Numbered from the stretch's first letter, positions 18,802-27,787 are shown. The stretch: 64,000 nt of DNA from JAHRAW01 sp965262585 (GCA_965262585.1 OZ253546.1:1922001-1986000), one strand, 5' to 3'. Numbers and translations: made by a program. Notes: generated from the sequence alone by a model not told the origin.

Positions 18802-19941
18802 TTAGATGAATGGTAATTCGGTGAGGGATGCGGGGATGTGTCGGCTTTCTTTTACCACTTGCACCGCATCGCCGGGGGAGAATTCTTGGGCGATTAGGGC
18901 AAAGCCGATGTTTCGTTCGAGGCGGCGTGACCAGATGCCGTTGGTCATGTCGCCGACTTTGTGGCCGTCGGCGAGAATGTCATACCAAACCGGGTGGGGT
19001 TGGGTCGGTTCCGGGTCGGCGAGGATTAGGCCGAGTTGGTGGCGTGCGATTCCTTGTCGGTGGATTTGGCGGAGGGCTTGAATTCCGATTACCTCGTCTG
19101 CAACCTCAAGGTCTACATATTTACCGAGGCGAACCTCGAACGGGTTGGTGGTGTCGTCGGTGTCGCCGCCCCAGGACAGGAGGCCGCTTTCGATGCGTTC
19201 GATGGAGTTGGGGCAGCCGGCGGTAATGTCCCACGGTCGGCCCGCTTCGTGGACGATGTTCCACAACGCCGTGCCTTGTGCGCCGTCCATGAGGTATATC
19301 TCGAACCCGCCCTGCTTGGACCAGCCGGAGCGGGCGAGGATGAGCGGGATGCCTTCGATATCGGCTTGGCGAAACCAGAAGTATTTGAGTTCCCGCACCC
19401 AGTCGCCGAATATCGAGGCGATTACTTCCTCCGCTTTTGGGCCCTGCACCGCCATGGGCGAGACATCGGGTTCAGTGATGGTGACTTCGAGGCGGCGTTC
19501 TGCGGCGATGGCCCGTGCCCAGAAAAGGATGTTGGAATCGGCGATGGAAAACCAGTATCGGTTCTCATTTACCTTGAGCACGATGGGGTCGTTGATGACG
19601 GTGCCGACATGATTACAGAGGGCGATGTATTTTCCCCGTCCGGCATCGCATTGGGAAAGATCCCGGGGCGAAAGAATTTGCGCCAGTTGGGCTGCGTCTC
19701 GGCCACTGATTTCGACCTGCCGCTGTGCCGCCACATCCCATTGCGAGACGCCGTTTAGCAGTTGCCAGTATTCTGCTTCGGGATCGCCGTAGCCCGATGG
19801 CAACAGCATCTGGTTGTAGGTGGTAAAACTGGCGACGCCCGCGGCCACCGTGGCGTCAAAATAGGGCGAGTGGCGCACCCGAGTATGCGGTGTGATCTGA
19901 AACATAGTGTTTGGCTTGGTTGACGGGCGGATGATAGCCAT
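18802..19941 (-). CDS. DmdA-like tetrahydrofolate-dependent aminomethyltransferase family protein
   Basis: A 379-residue GcvT-fold protein. It resembles the DmdA clade (dimethylsulfoniopropionate demethylase) more than glycine-cleavage T protein: YNQMLLPSGY near residue 43, WDVAAQRQVEISG, SPRDLS, INDPIVLK, EPDVSPMAVQGPK, ARSGWSKQGGFEIY and GCPNSIERIESGLLSWGGD are all DmdA-type. DmdA moves a methyl group from DMSP to tetrahydrofolate. Many DmdA-like proteins have other or unknown substrates, so the reaction is not certain. The start may be Met13 at 19905; neither has a good ribosome binding site. Likely first gene of an operon with the LLM enzyme and hydrolase. Confidence 0.8.
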   Translation of the reverse strand: MAIIRPSTKPNTMFQITPHTRVRHSPYFDATVAAGVASFTTYNQMLLPSGYGDPEAEYWQLLNGVSQWDVAAQRQVEISGRDAAQLAQILSPRDLSQCDAGRGKYIALCNHVGTVINDPIVLKVNENRYWFSIADSNILFWARAIAAERRLEVTITEPDVSPMAVQGPKAEEVIASIFGDWVRELKYFWFRQADIEGIPLILARSGWSKQGGFEIYLMDGAQGTALWNIVHEAGRPWDITAGCPNSIERIESGLLSWGGDTDDTTNPFEVRLGKYVDLEVADEVIGIQALRQIHRQGIARHQLGLILADPEPTQPHPVWYDILADGHKVGDMTNGIWSRRLERNIGFALIAQEFSPGDAVQVVKESRHIPASLTELPFI

Positions 19942-19961
19942 CCAAAGGAACGGCTTGCGCC

Positions 19962-20010
19962 GGACGTGTTTTACTGGATTCCGCCTACGGGAATGGCGGG
20001 TTGAAATAAT
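19962..20010. repeat. Single degenerate copy of the hairpin repeat
   Basis: GTTTTACTGGATTCCGCC followed by GGGAATGGCGGG resembles the A/B junction of the arrays at 144-2915, in reverse orientation and decayed. It is an isolated copy between the DmdA-like gene and tRNA-Pro. Confidence 0.55.
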
Positions 20011-20014
20011 GCCT

Positions 20015-20040
20015 ACAATAAATACGGTGGCGTGCCACCG
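20015..20040 (-). terminator. Probable intrinsic terminator after tRNA-Pro
   Basis: On the minus strand a GC-rich hairpin CGGTGGC-AC-GCCACCG (20040-20025) is followed by TATTTATTGT. It lies 26 nt past the CCA end of tRNA-Pro and would end an ispB-tRNA transcript. The loop is short and the T-tract is interrupted. Confidence 0.5.
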
Positions 20041-20065
20041 TGGGTTGTTGGTATGACGTTGGTTG

Positions 20066-20142
20066 TGGTCGGGGTGAGAGGATTTGAACCTCCGGCCCCT
20101 GCCTCCCGAAGGCAGTGCTCTACCAGGCTGAGCTACACCCCG
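20066..20142 (-). tRNA. tRNA-Pro (anticodon CGG)
   Basis: A 77-nt cloverleaf on the minus strand. Acceptor arms CGGGGTG and CACCCCG pair fully. Anticodon stem CTGCC/GGCAG holds loop TTCGGGA, giving CGG. The T-arm has GTTCAAATC, and the CCA end is encoded (ACCA at 20069-20066). It starts 20 nt after the ispB stop, so it may be carried on the ispB transcript. It differs from the second tRNA-Pro (TGG) at 57921. Confidence 0.97.
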
Positions 20143-20162
20143 ATTATGACCTGTTGACTATT

Positions 20163-21206
20163 TCAGTGACCTCGTTGGACGGAAAACTCCGCCAAGTGGA
20201 TCAGTGCTTCTTTGTACGGTGATTCTTCGATGGCGGCGAGTGCCTCGATGGCCGCCGCCGCCCGCCGCTTCGCTTGCCCGGCAGTGTACGCCAGCGCGCC
20301 GGTGGATTCAACGATGGCGAGGATTTCTCCGATGTTTTCGCGCCCGCCGTTTTCGATGGCCCGGCGCACCGCTTGTTGCTGTTTCTCGGTGCCGTGGCGG
20401 AGCGCGTAGATGAGCGGCAGGGTCGGTTTGCCCTCGGCCAGATCGTCGCCGGTGTTCTTGCCGAGGTCGCGGCTGTCGGCGTTGTAGTCGAGGATGTCGT
20501 CAATCAACTGAAAGGCGGTTCCAAGGCTCAGGCCGTAGGATGCCAACGCCGCGCATACCGCAGATTCCCGCTTGCCGAGCACCGCGCCAAGCCGTGCCGC
20601 CGATTCAAATAACTTGGCGGTTTTGCGGTGGATGGTTTCGAGGTATGCCTGCTCGGTGGTGTCCGGCGAGCGGGTGTTGAGCAACTGCATGACCTCGCCC
20701 TCGGCGATTGCGTTGGTGGTCGCCGCAAGGATTCGCATGACTTCCGGGTTGCCAATCTCCACCATCATCTCGAACGACCGGGAATAAAGAAAATCCCCCA
20801 CCAGCACGCTGGCCTCGTTGCCCCACACCTGATTGGCGGTGGCCTGCCCACGGCGCATCGCCGAGGCATCCACTACATCATCGTGCAGCAGGGTGGCGGT
20901 GTGAATGAATTCGATGACCGCCGCCAGCAGGATGTGCTCATCGCCCCGATAGCCGCCGGCTTTGGCGCTCAGCAGCAAAATCAGCGGCCGCAGTCGTTTG
21001 CCGCCGCTGTTGATAAGATGCGCTCCCAGCGTACGAATTAGCGGGATGTCCGAATTCAGGTGCTGCCGGATTGCGCCATTCACCGCCTCCAGTTCCAGAT
21101 GTACCGGCGAGGATGCGGATTCCAACAGGTGTTTGGGGTCGGCGGCCGGGGCGACCGGGGTGTTTGAAACATCGGCGGCGGCGGTGGCCGTAGCGCGGTT
21201 TGTCAT
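20163..21206 (-). CDS. ispB: Octaprenyl/polyprenyl diphosphate synthase
   Basis: A 347-residue trans-isoprenyl diphosphate synthase making the ubiquinone side chain. The two Asp-rich motifs are DDVVD (109-113) and DDILD (236-240), with GGKRLRP near 68-74. The Ala-rich first 25 residues extend beyond the E. coli enzyme (323). The open frame runs on to 22424, but that part is the complement of ilvE and is not coding. Divergent from ilvE. Confidence 0.94.
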   Translation of the reverse strand: MTNRATATAAADVSNTPVAPAADPKHLLESASSPVHLELEAVNGAIRQHLNSDIPLIRTLGAHLINSGGKRLRPLILLLSAKAGGYRGDEHILLAAVIEFIHTATLLHDDVVDASAMRRGQATANQVWGNEASVLVGDFLYSRSFEMMVEIGNPEVMRILAATTNAIAEGEVMQLLNTRSPDTTEQAYLETIHRKTAKLFESAARLGAVLGKRESAVCAALASYGLSLGTAFQLIDDILDYNADSRDLGKNTGDDLAEGKPTLPLIYALRHGTEKQQQAVRRAIENGGRENIGEILAIVESTGALAYTAGQAKRRAAAAIEALAAIEESPYKEALIHLAEFSVQRGH

Positions 21207-21322
21207 TGCGTTGCAGTGGTGGTTGCCGATGGCTATTGTAGCCGACCCGGCGCAAATAACGGCCACCGCCGGTCGCGAGTTTTGGTACAATCGCGGCGGG
21301 GTGAAATCCAATCTTGTAGAAA

Positions 21323-21378
21323 ACCTGCGGTAGCAAACCTGCGGTAGCAGACCCGCTGTAGCAAACCCGCTGTAGCAA
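21323..21378. repeat. Four tandem 14-bp direct repeats upstream of ilvE
   Basis: Units ACCTGCGGTAGCAA, ACCTGCGGTAGCAG and twice ACCCGCTGTAGCAA lie head to tail and end 20 nt before the ilvE start. The spacing is exactly 14 bp. They sit in the ispB-ilvE divergent promoter region. Confidence 0.85.
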
Positions 21379-21398
21379 CTAGTAACGGAGTCGGCAAA

Positions 21399-22319
21399 AT
21401 GTCGTTCAGTGATCGTGATGGTGTAATCTGGCTTGACGGGGAATTTGTTCCCTGGCGGGAAGCACAGGTGCATGTGTTGACGCATACCCTGCACTATGGG
21501 CTGGGGGTGTTCGAGGGGGTGCGCGCCTATAAAACCGAGCGCGGGACGGCGATTTTTCGCCTGCGCGACCATACCGACCGCCTGTTTCGTTCGGCGCATA
21601 TTCTCAACATGAAAATCCCCTACGATGCCGAAACCTTGATGGAGGTGCAGCGGCAGGTGGTCAAGGACAACAACCTGACCTCGGCGTATATTCGGCCCAT
21701 GGCGTTTTACGGCTCCGAGGGAATGGGCATTCGCGCCGACAATTTGAGCGTGCATGTCACCATCGCCGCGTGGGAGTGGGGCTCCTACCTCGGCGAGGAA
21801 AACATGGAAAAAGGCATCCGCGTGCGGGTTTCTTCCTATGCCCGGCATCATGTCAACGTCAGCATGTGCCGGGCTAAAGCCAACGGCCACTACATCAATT
21901 CCATCCTCGCCCTGCAAGAGGCGGTGGACACCGGCTATGACGAGGCGTTGCTTTTGGACACCGACGGCTTTGTCATGGAAGGCACCGGCGAGAACCTGTT
22001 CATCGTGCGAGACGGCGTGATCTACACCCCGGACTTGACCTCGGCCCTGGACGGCATCACCCGCAACACGGTGGTGCGACTTATCGAAGACGAGGGGCTG
22101 CCGTTGGTGGAAAAACGCATCACCCGCGATGAGGTCTATATCTGCGACGAAGCGTTTTTCACCGGCACCGCGGCGGAGGTGACGCCAATCCGTGAACTGG
22201 ACAACCGCCGCATCGGTGCCGGTGGCCGCGGCCCGGTGACCGAAAAACTCCAACGCAGGTTTTTCGACGCCGTGTATGACCGCATACCGGAACGCCGGGA
22301 GTGGCTGACTTATGTCTGA
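21399..22319 (+). CDS. ilvE: Branched-chain amino acid aminotransferase
   Basis: A 306-residue fold-type IV PLP transaminase for the last step of Ile, Leu and Val synthesis. The PLP lysine is K160 in CRAKANGHYINS. LHYGLGVFEGVRAY (31-44) and EGTGENLFIV are class IV signatures. Length equals the usual 300-310. ACGGAG lies 8 nt before the ATG. The next gene starts 8 nt before its stop. Confidence 0.95.
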   Translation: MSFSDRDGVIWLDGEFVPWREAQVHVLTHTLHYGLGVFEGVRAYKTERGTAIFRLRDHTDRLFRSAHILNMKIPYDAETLMEVQRQVVKDNNLTSAYIRPMAFYGSEGMGIRADNLSVHVTIAAWEWGSYLGEENMEKGIRVRVSSYARHHVNVSMCRAKANGHYINSILALQEAVDTGYDEALLLDTDGFVMEGTGENLFIVRDGVIYTPDLTSALDGITRNTVVRLIEDEGLPLVEKRITRDEVYICDEAFFTGTAAEVTPIRELDNRRIGAGGRGPVTEKLQRRFFDAVYDRIPERREWLTYV

Positions 22320-22542
22320 GCCCGGGCCCAAGACGGACAGCACGGACAGCGACCAGCCCAACGCCCGGCAGCGGGTGGAGGTAACCGCCGCCGACCTGCC
22401 GTTGCACTGCCCGATGCCCGGCAAGCGGCTTTGGGATTCCCATCCGCGGGTTTATCTGCCCATCGAAAAAAACGCCGAACAAACCTGCCCTTATTGCGGC
22501 ACGCGCTACATCCTCGCCGGTGCGGTGGGATCGTCCCACTAA
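22312..22542 (+). CDS. Small zinc-finger (CHCC) domain protein
   Basis: A 76-residue protein of the zf-CHCC type, related to the NDUFS6 accessory subunit of complex I. The finger runs from LHCPMPG through WDSHPRVYLP to CPYCGTRY, giving ligands C, H, C, C. The first 20 residues are polar and probably disordered. It overlaps ilvE by 8 nt and precedes waaF, an arrangement common in proteobacteria. Function is unknown. Confidence 0.85.
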   Translation: MSEPGPKTDSTDSDQPNARQRVEVTAADLPLHCPMPGKRLWDSHPRVYLPIEKNAEQTCPYCGTRYILAGAVGSSH

Positions 22543-22587
22543 CCCCGGCTTAATGCCCGCCGTCATGCCCGCCGCCGAGTCCGGCCC

Positions 22588-23604
22588 ATGAGCAAGGTGC
22601 TGGTGGTGGGGCCTTCTTGGGTCGGCGATATGGTCATGGCCCAAAGCCTCTTCAAGGTGCTCAAGCAAGTTGCCCCCGGCGACCAAATCACCGTGCTGGC
22701 GCAGCCGTGGAGTCGCCCGATTGTGGCGCGCATGCCCGAAGTCGCCGAGACCGTGGAGTTGCCCGTGGGACACGGCGTGCTTGGGTTGGGGGTGCGGCGG
22801 CGGCTCGGGCATACACTCAGGGCGACGCGCTTCGACCGTGCCATCGTGCTGCCGGGTTCTTTTAAGTCGGCACTGGTGCCGTGGTTCGCTAAAATCCCCC
22901 GGCGCACCGGCTATCTCGGCGAGCAACGCTATGGGCTGCTGAACGACATCCGCACCCTCGACCGGCGGGCCATGCCCATGAATGTGCAACGCTTTGTGGC
23001 TTTGGGGCTGCCGAAATCGGCATCAGCATCGGTGTCGTCATCGGCATCTGCACAAATCCCCCATCCGGCGCTGGTGGTGGACCGGGCGCGCGCCGCCGAT
23101 AGCGCAATGCGTTTTGGGCTTGGAAGCGATGCGCCGGTGGTGGCGCTTTGTCCCGGCGCCGAGTATGGGCCGGCCAAGCGCTGGCCGATGGAGTATTTTG
23201 CCGAGGTCGCCAATCGACAACTGCAACAGGGCCGGCAAGTGTGGCTGTTCGGCGCCGAAAACGACCGCGAAATCGCCGCGCGCATCAACGATCTTTGCCG
23301 GGGACGCTGCGCCGACCTCAGCGGCCGCACCACCCTCGGCGAAGCGGTTGATCTGATGTCGCTGGCACAGTATGCGGTCACCAACGACTCCGGGCTGATG
23401 CATGTTGCCGCCGCCGTCGGCTGCCATGTAATCGCCATTTACGGGTCATCCAGCGACGCCTTCACCCCGCCGCTCACCGACCGTTGCGACCGCCTCACCC
23501 TCGGCCTCCACTGCAGCCCCTGCTTCCAGCGGGAGTGCCCGCTCGGCCATCTGCATTGCCTCAAAGGGCTGCGTCCGGCGATGGTGCTGGCGATGTTGAA
23601 GTGA
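22588..23604 (+). CDS. waaF: ADP-heptose:LPS heptosyltransferase II
   Basis: A 338-residue GT9 glycosyltransferase that adds the second heptose to the lipopolysaccharide inner core. The N-terminal VVGPSWVGDMVMAQSL and C-terminal TNDSGLMHVAAAVG motifs are diagnostic. AEYGPAKRWP marks the ADP-heptose domain. An Ala/Ser stretch near residues 142-152 is a low-complexity insertion between the two Rossmann domains. It indicates a Gram-negative outer membrane with heptose-containing LPS. It is 46 nt from the zinc-finger gene and likely co-transcribed. Confidence 0.93.
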   Translation: MSKVLVVGPSWVGDMVMAQSLFKVLKQVAPGDQITVLAQPWSRPIVARMPEVAETVELPVGHGVLGLGVRRRLGHTLRATRFDRAIVLPGSFKSALVPWFAKIPRRTGYLGEQRYGLLNDIRTLDRRAMPMNVQRFVALGLPKSASASVSSSASAQIPHPALVVDRARAADSAMRFGLGSDAPVVALCPGAEYGPAKRWPMEYFAEVANRQLQQGRQVWLFGAENDREIAARINDLCRGRCADLSGRTTLGEAVDLMSLAQYAVTNDSGLMHVAAAVGCHVIAIYGSSSDAFTPPLTDRCDRLTLGLHCSPCFQRECPLGHLHCLKGLRPAMVLAMLK

Positions 23605-23672
23605 GGCGTTTGACCCGGCGGGGGCGGGGGTTGGGCGTAACTGCTTGAAAAGATTACTGGTGCAAAAAAGTT

Positions 23673-23701
23673 TTGACGAGGCCCACATATTGATATAGTA
23701 T
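23673..23701 (+). promoter_or_regulatory. Probable sigma-70 promoter of nrdJ
   Basis: TTGACG (23673-23678), 17-nt spacer, TAGTAT (23696-23701). Just downstream at 23712-23727 is the imperfect palindrome CCACCAGATGTAGTGG, which resembles an NrdR box and would sit over the early transcribed region. A second, weaker NrdR-like half overlaps the -10. The rest of the 275-nt waaF-nrdJ gap holds nothing else recognised, and no cobalamin riboswitch box was found. Confidence 0.5.
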
Positions 23702-23880
23702 TTGCGATTCGCCACCAGATGTAGTGGTTGGCGGGGAAAATCTTTTGTGGCTAAAACGCGGCGAAAACCGAGGGTTGGCTGGAAAAAGTAATGGAGTTTC
23801 TAGTTTTTGACCACGGAGGGCAGAGTACAAAGAGCGCGCAACATTGACACGAACCTGCCACAGCGTGAGGAATAAAAAGC

Positions 23881-26019
23881 ATGAAACCGGCCAACGCTAT
23901 TGCCGATCCAAACACCGAAGACAAGCGGGTCGAACGCTTGGAACTGCAACCCACCTCGTTGGATATATGGGATAAAAAATACCGCTTGAAAACCATGGAC
24001 GGCGAGCCGCTGGACGCGGATATTAACGCAACTTATGAGCGAGTCGCCCGCGCTCTGGCGGATGTTGAAGTTGGCGAACCCGAGAAACGGGAGTGGTATG
24101 AAAAATTTGTCTGGGCGTTGCAAAACGGCGCCACCCCCGCCGGACGCATCATTTCCAACGCCGGTGCGCGGCAACACAAGCCCGCCACCAGCACCATTAA
24201 TTGCACCGTGTCGCGCACCGTTCCGGATTCCATGGACGGCGTGCTGGTCTCGGTGCACGAAGCCGGCCTGACCCTGAAGGCCGGTTGCGGCATCGGCTAC
24301 GAGTTTTCCACCCTGCGCCCCAAAGGCGCTTTCGTCAGCGGCGCCGGCGCTTACACTTCCGGCCCGCTGTCTTTCATGGACATCTTCGACTCGATGTGTT
24401 TCACCGTCTCCTCCGCCGGCGGGCGGCGCGGCGCGCAGATGGGCACCTTCGACATCAGCCATCCCGACATCATGGAATTCATCCGCGCCAAACGCGCCAA
24501 CGGCCGGTTGCGCCAGTTCAACCTGTCGTGCCTGATTACCGATGAGTTCATGCGGGCGGTCAACGACGATGCCGAGTGGAAATTGTCGTTCCCGGCCACG
24601 GCGCGGGAATTTGAAAGCGACGCTCATGAAATCGTGTGGCGTAACTGGCCCCACGACGCCAACTACATAACCAACGATCTGGGACAGACCGCCTGCCGGG
24701 TGTACAGTTCGGTGCCGGCAAAGCGATTGTGGAACGTGATTATGAATTCCACCTACGATTACGCCGAGCCGGGGTTCATTCTCATCGACCGCATCAATGA
24801 AATGAACAACAACTGGTTCTGCGAAAACATTCGCGCCACCAATCCCTGCGGCGAGCAACCGCTGCCGCCTTATGGTGCGTGCTTGCTGGGCTCGGTCAAC
24901 CTGACGAGATTCGTGGAAAATCCGTTTTCAGACGAGGCGCGATTTGACTGGGAAAAATACCGTAAAGTGGTTTCCATTTTCTCGCGCATGCTCGACAACG
25001 TGGTGGAAGTGAACGAGTTGCCCCTCTCCCCCCAGCGAGACGAAATCAACGCCAAGCGTCGGCACGGCATGGGGTTCCTCGGGCTCGGCTCGACGCTCAC
25101 CATGCTGTGCATGCGATACGGCGACCAAGCATCCCTCGAGTTCACCGAGCGGGTCGCAAAGGAGATGGCCGTGGTGGGTTGGGAGACCGGCCTGCAACTC
25201 GCCCGGGAAAAAGGTTGCGCGCCGATTCTTGAGAAGCAATTCACGGTGACCACCGAAATGCTGGGACTGCGTCCGGAGATGGCGGCGGACGGCTACAAGG
25301 TCGGCGACCAGATCAAGGGCGCGGTGCTGATGGGCCGGTATAGCCGTTACCTGCAGCAGTTTCCGGCGGAATTGCGGGACGCCATCGCCGAGCAAGGTTG
25401 CCGCTATACGCACCACACTTCCATCGCCCCGACCGGCACCATCAGCCTGTCGCTGGGCAACAACGTCAGCAATGGCATCGAGCCGTCGTTCGCGCATAAG
25501 TACAGCCGCAACGTGATTCTCGAAGGCAAAAAATCCAAGCACAAAATGGACGTGTATTCCTATGAATTGCTGGCCTATCGGTACTTGGTCAACCCGCAAG
25601 CGACGCCGTCCGCCGATGACCCGCGCAATCAGTTGCCCGATTATTTTGCCGTCGCCGATGACATCACCCCGAGGCAGCATGTGGATGTACAAGCGGCGGC
25701 GCAGAAGTGGATCGATTCTTCTATTTCCAAAACCGCCAACGTGCCGACCGATTTTGCCTTTGAGGATTTTCAGGACATCTACCAATACGCCTGGGAAAAA
25801 GGACTCAAGGGATGCACCACCTTTCGCTTCAACCCGGAGGTGTTTCAAGGTGTGTTGGTCAAGGATTCGGATCTGGAAAACACCTTCTACCGGTTTGCCA
25901 TGGACAACGGCGAGAGCATTGAAGTGAGAGGCAACGAAGAGATCGAATACGACGGCGAAACCCACACCGCCGCCAATTTATTCGATGCATTGAAAGAAGG
26001 CTATTACGGCAGATTCTAG
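23881..26019 (+). CDS. nrdJ: Class II (B12-dependent) ribonucleotide reductase, large part NrdJa
   Basis: A 712-residue adenosylcobalamin-dependent reductase that makes deoxyribonucleotides without oxygen. C108 (STINCTV) is one redox cysteine. N321, C323 and E325 in NPCGEQPLPPYG are the catalytic set, and APTGTISLSLGNN follows later. GCGIGYEFSTLRPKG is typical. The C-terminal zinc-binding tail found in one-piece NrdJ is missing and is supplied by the next gene, as in the Pseudomonas NrdJa/NrdJb pair. GAGGA lies 9 nt before the ATG. Confidence 0.94.
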   Translation: MKPANAIADPNTEDKRVERLELQPTSLDIWDKKYRLKTMDGEPLDADINATYERVARALADVEVGEPEKREWYEKFVWALQNGATPAGRIISNAGARQHKPATSTINCTVSRTVPDSMDGVLVSVHEAGLTLKAGCGIGYEFSTLRPKGAFVSGAGAYTSGPLSFMDIFDSMCFTVSSAGGRRGAQMGTFDISHPDIMEFIRAKRANGRLRQFNLSCLITDEFMRAVNDDAEWKLSFPATAREFESDAHEIVWRNWPHDANYITNDLGQTACRVYSSVPAKRLWNVIMNSTYDYAEPGFILIDRINEMNNNWFCENIRATNPCGEQPLPPYGACLLGSVNLTRFVENPFSDEARFDWEKYRKVVSIFSRMLDNVVEVNELPLSPQRDEINAKRRHGMGFLGLGSTLTMLCMRYGDQASLEFTERVAKEMAVVGWETGLQLAREKGCAPILEKQFTVTTEMLGLRPEMAADGYKVGDQIKGAVLMGRYSRYLQQFPAELRDAIAEQGCRYTHHTSIAPTGTISLSLGNNVSNGIEPSFAHKYSRNVILEGKKSKHKMDVYSYELLAYRYLVNPQATPSADDPRNQLPDYFAVADDITPRQHVDVQAAAQKWIDSSISKTANVPTDFAFEDFQDIYQYAWEKGLKGCTTFRFNPEVFQGVLVKDSDLENTFYRFAMDNGESIEVRGNEEIEYDGETHTAANLFDALKEGYYGRF

Positions 26020-26068
26020 GTCGTAACTGCGAACCGCGAACCGTGAACATCTGATCAGGAAACCAATC

Positions 26069-26794
26069 ATGAGCACAAAAATTCAACACAAAATTGTCGG
26101 CTACGATGTCGTCAAACCCGAAGACAAAGCCGACAAAACCACCGCAGCCTCCGCCCCCGAAAACCGGAAGGCGAGCAGTCCGATGAGTAATATCATGCAC
26201 ATGCACGAGAAGGTCGAGCGTCCGGAAATGCTCATCGGCAGCACCTACAAGATCAAGACCCCGGTGTCCGAACATGCGTTTTACATCACCATCAATGACA
26301 TCGTGCTCAATCCCGGAACGCCCTATGAAAAGCGTCGCCCCTTCGAGATGTTTATCAACTCCAAGAACATGGATCATTATCAGTGGATTTCCGCCCTGAC
26401 CCTGATTGTGTCGGCGGTGTTCCGCAAGGGCGGTGATGTCACTTTCCTGGTGGAGGAATTGCAAAGCGTGTTCGACCCGAAGGGCGGGTATTTCCGCAAG
26501 GGCGGCAAATTCATCCCCTCGCTGGTGGCCGAAATCGGCGACGCCATCGAATCCCACCTGAAAATGATCGGCCTCATCGTCTCCCCCGGCCTCGACCAAC
26601 ACCAGCAACGACTCATAGACGAAAAGCGCAAACAGTATGAACAACAGCAAGCCATCAAAACCGACCCCGACGACCCCGAAGCAAGCACCTTTCCCGAAGG
26701 CGCAGAGTTATGCAACAAATGCCTCAACAAAGCCATGATCATCATGGATAACTGCCTGACCTGCCTGAACTGCGGGGAGAGTAAGTGCAGTTAG
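26069..26794 (+). CDS. Class II ribonucleotide reductase, small part NrdJb
   Basis: A 241-residue protein matching NrdJb: a TSCPD domain (about 45-185) and a C-terminal zinc ribbon with CNKC and CLTCGESKCS-like cysteines (last residues CLNCGESKCS). In Pseudomonas NrdJb works with NrdJa; the C-terminal cysteines pass electrons to the active site. Residues 190-215 are Gln/Lys/Asp-rich and probably a flexible linker. The gap from nrdJa is 49 nt, so they form one operon. Confidence 0.88.
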   Translation: MSTKIQHKIVGYDVVKPEDKADKTTAASAPENRKASSPMSNIMHMHEKVERPEMLIGSTYKIKTPVSEHAFYITINDIVLNPGTPYEKRRPFEMFINSKNMDHYQWISALTLIVSAVFRKGGDVTFLVEELQSVFDPKGGYFRKGGKFIPSLVAEIGDAIESHLKMIGLIVSPGLDQHQQRLIDEKRKQYEQQQAIKTDPDDPEASTFPEGAELCNKCLNKAMIIMDNCLTCLNCGESKCS

Positions 26795-26830
26795 GGCCGG
26801 GCAGTTAGGGCGGCGTTGCAGGAGAGAATG

Positions 26831-27787
26831 ATGGAAAGGCCAATCAATATCGCGGCGGAGTTCAGCCTCAACGAACAAGCAGTTTTGTATCATGGAAGTT
26901 GTGGGGATATGCTGAAAACGATTCCCGAAAGATCCATTCAGTTGATCGTTACCTCGCCGCCTTATAATATCGGCAAAGAATACGAACAAAGGACGAAATT
27001 AAGCAATTATATTGAGCAGCAGTCGCGGTTGATTAAAGAATGTGAGCGCGTTCTTACGGACTCCGGGAGTATCTGTTGGCAGGTGGGTAATTTTGTTGAG
27101 AACGGCTCAATTATTCCACTGGATATTGCGCTATATCCGATATTCGCCGAATTGAACCTCGTTATGCGAAACCGAATTGTTTGGCACTTTGAGCATGGCT
27201 TGCACTGCTCGAAGCGCTTTTCCGGGCGATATGAAACGATTATTTGGTTTACCCGCAAGACCAAGGAATATGTTTTTAATTTGGATCCTGTGAGAGTTCC
27301 CCAAAAGTATCCCGCAAAAAAATATTTCAAAGGCCCCAAAGCCGGGCAGTATTCCTGCAATCCGCTTGGGAAAAACCCCGGCGATGTGTGGGTTGTTCCC
27401 AATGTAAAAAACAATCATGTAGAAAAAACCGAACACCCATGCCAATATCCGGTGGAGTTGGTCGAACGCCTTGTTTTGTCAATGACCAACGAAGAGGATT
27501 GGGTTTTAGATCCGTTTCTGGGAACCGGAACATCGATTATTGCCGCCCTCATGCATAACAGGCGGGGTGCCGGTGCGGAAACCGAAGGGAAATATGTGAA
27601 GTTGGCAAAAGACCGCATTATAAAAGCCGGCAATGGAACCCTAAAAACCAGACCTATGAACAAGCCGGTGTATGATCCTAGGGAGAATGGAAATAAACCC
27701 GTCGAAGCACCGTGGAAGAACGGTGAGGATAATGGGGTTGTTCAATTAACACTGCTTGGGAAAAGCGCGCAGAGTGAAAATCGTTGA
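26831..27787 (+). CDS. DNA (cytosine-N4 or adenine-N6) methyltransferase of a BstYI-like system
   Basis: A 318-residue beta-class amino-methyltransferase. Motif IV TSPPY is at 41-45 and motif I DPFLGTGT at 227-234; this IV-then-I order defines the beta class. TSPPY with a C-terminal AdoMet site suggests N4-cytosine, which fits the BglII/BamHI/BstYI group of methylases. GGAG lies 6 nt before the ATG at 26831; an in-frame TTG at 26816 and ATG at 26828 are less well placed. It protects DNA from the overlapping endonuclease downstream. Codon use is AT-richer than in neighbouring genes. Confidence 0.9.
   Translation: MERPINIAAEFSLNEQAVLYHGSCGDMLKTIPERSIQLIVTSPPYNIGKEYEQRTKLSNYIEQQSRLIKECERVLTDSGSICWQVGNFVENGSIIPLDIALYPIFAELNLVMRNRIVWHFEHGLHCSKRFSGRYETIIWFTRKTKEYVFNLDPVRVPQKYPAKKYFKGPKAGQYSCNPLGKNPGDVWVVPNVKNNHVEKTEHPCQYPVELVERLVLSMTNEEDWVLDPFLGTGTSIIAALMHNRRGAGAETEGKYVKLAKDRIIKAGNGTLKTRPMNKPVYDPRENGNKPVEAPWKNGEDNGVVQLTLLGKSAQSENR

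Noticed and set aside
21207..22424. Extended ispB frame to 753 residues
   Set aside because: The upstream part is the complement of ilvE and has no family match; the synthase begins at 21206.
23605..23880. Cobalamin riboswitch before nrdJ
   Set aside because: No B12-box or riboswitch-like pairing was seen; the gap is only 275 nt and is explained by a promoter and a palindrome.
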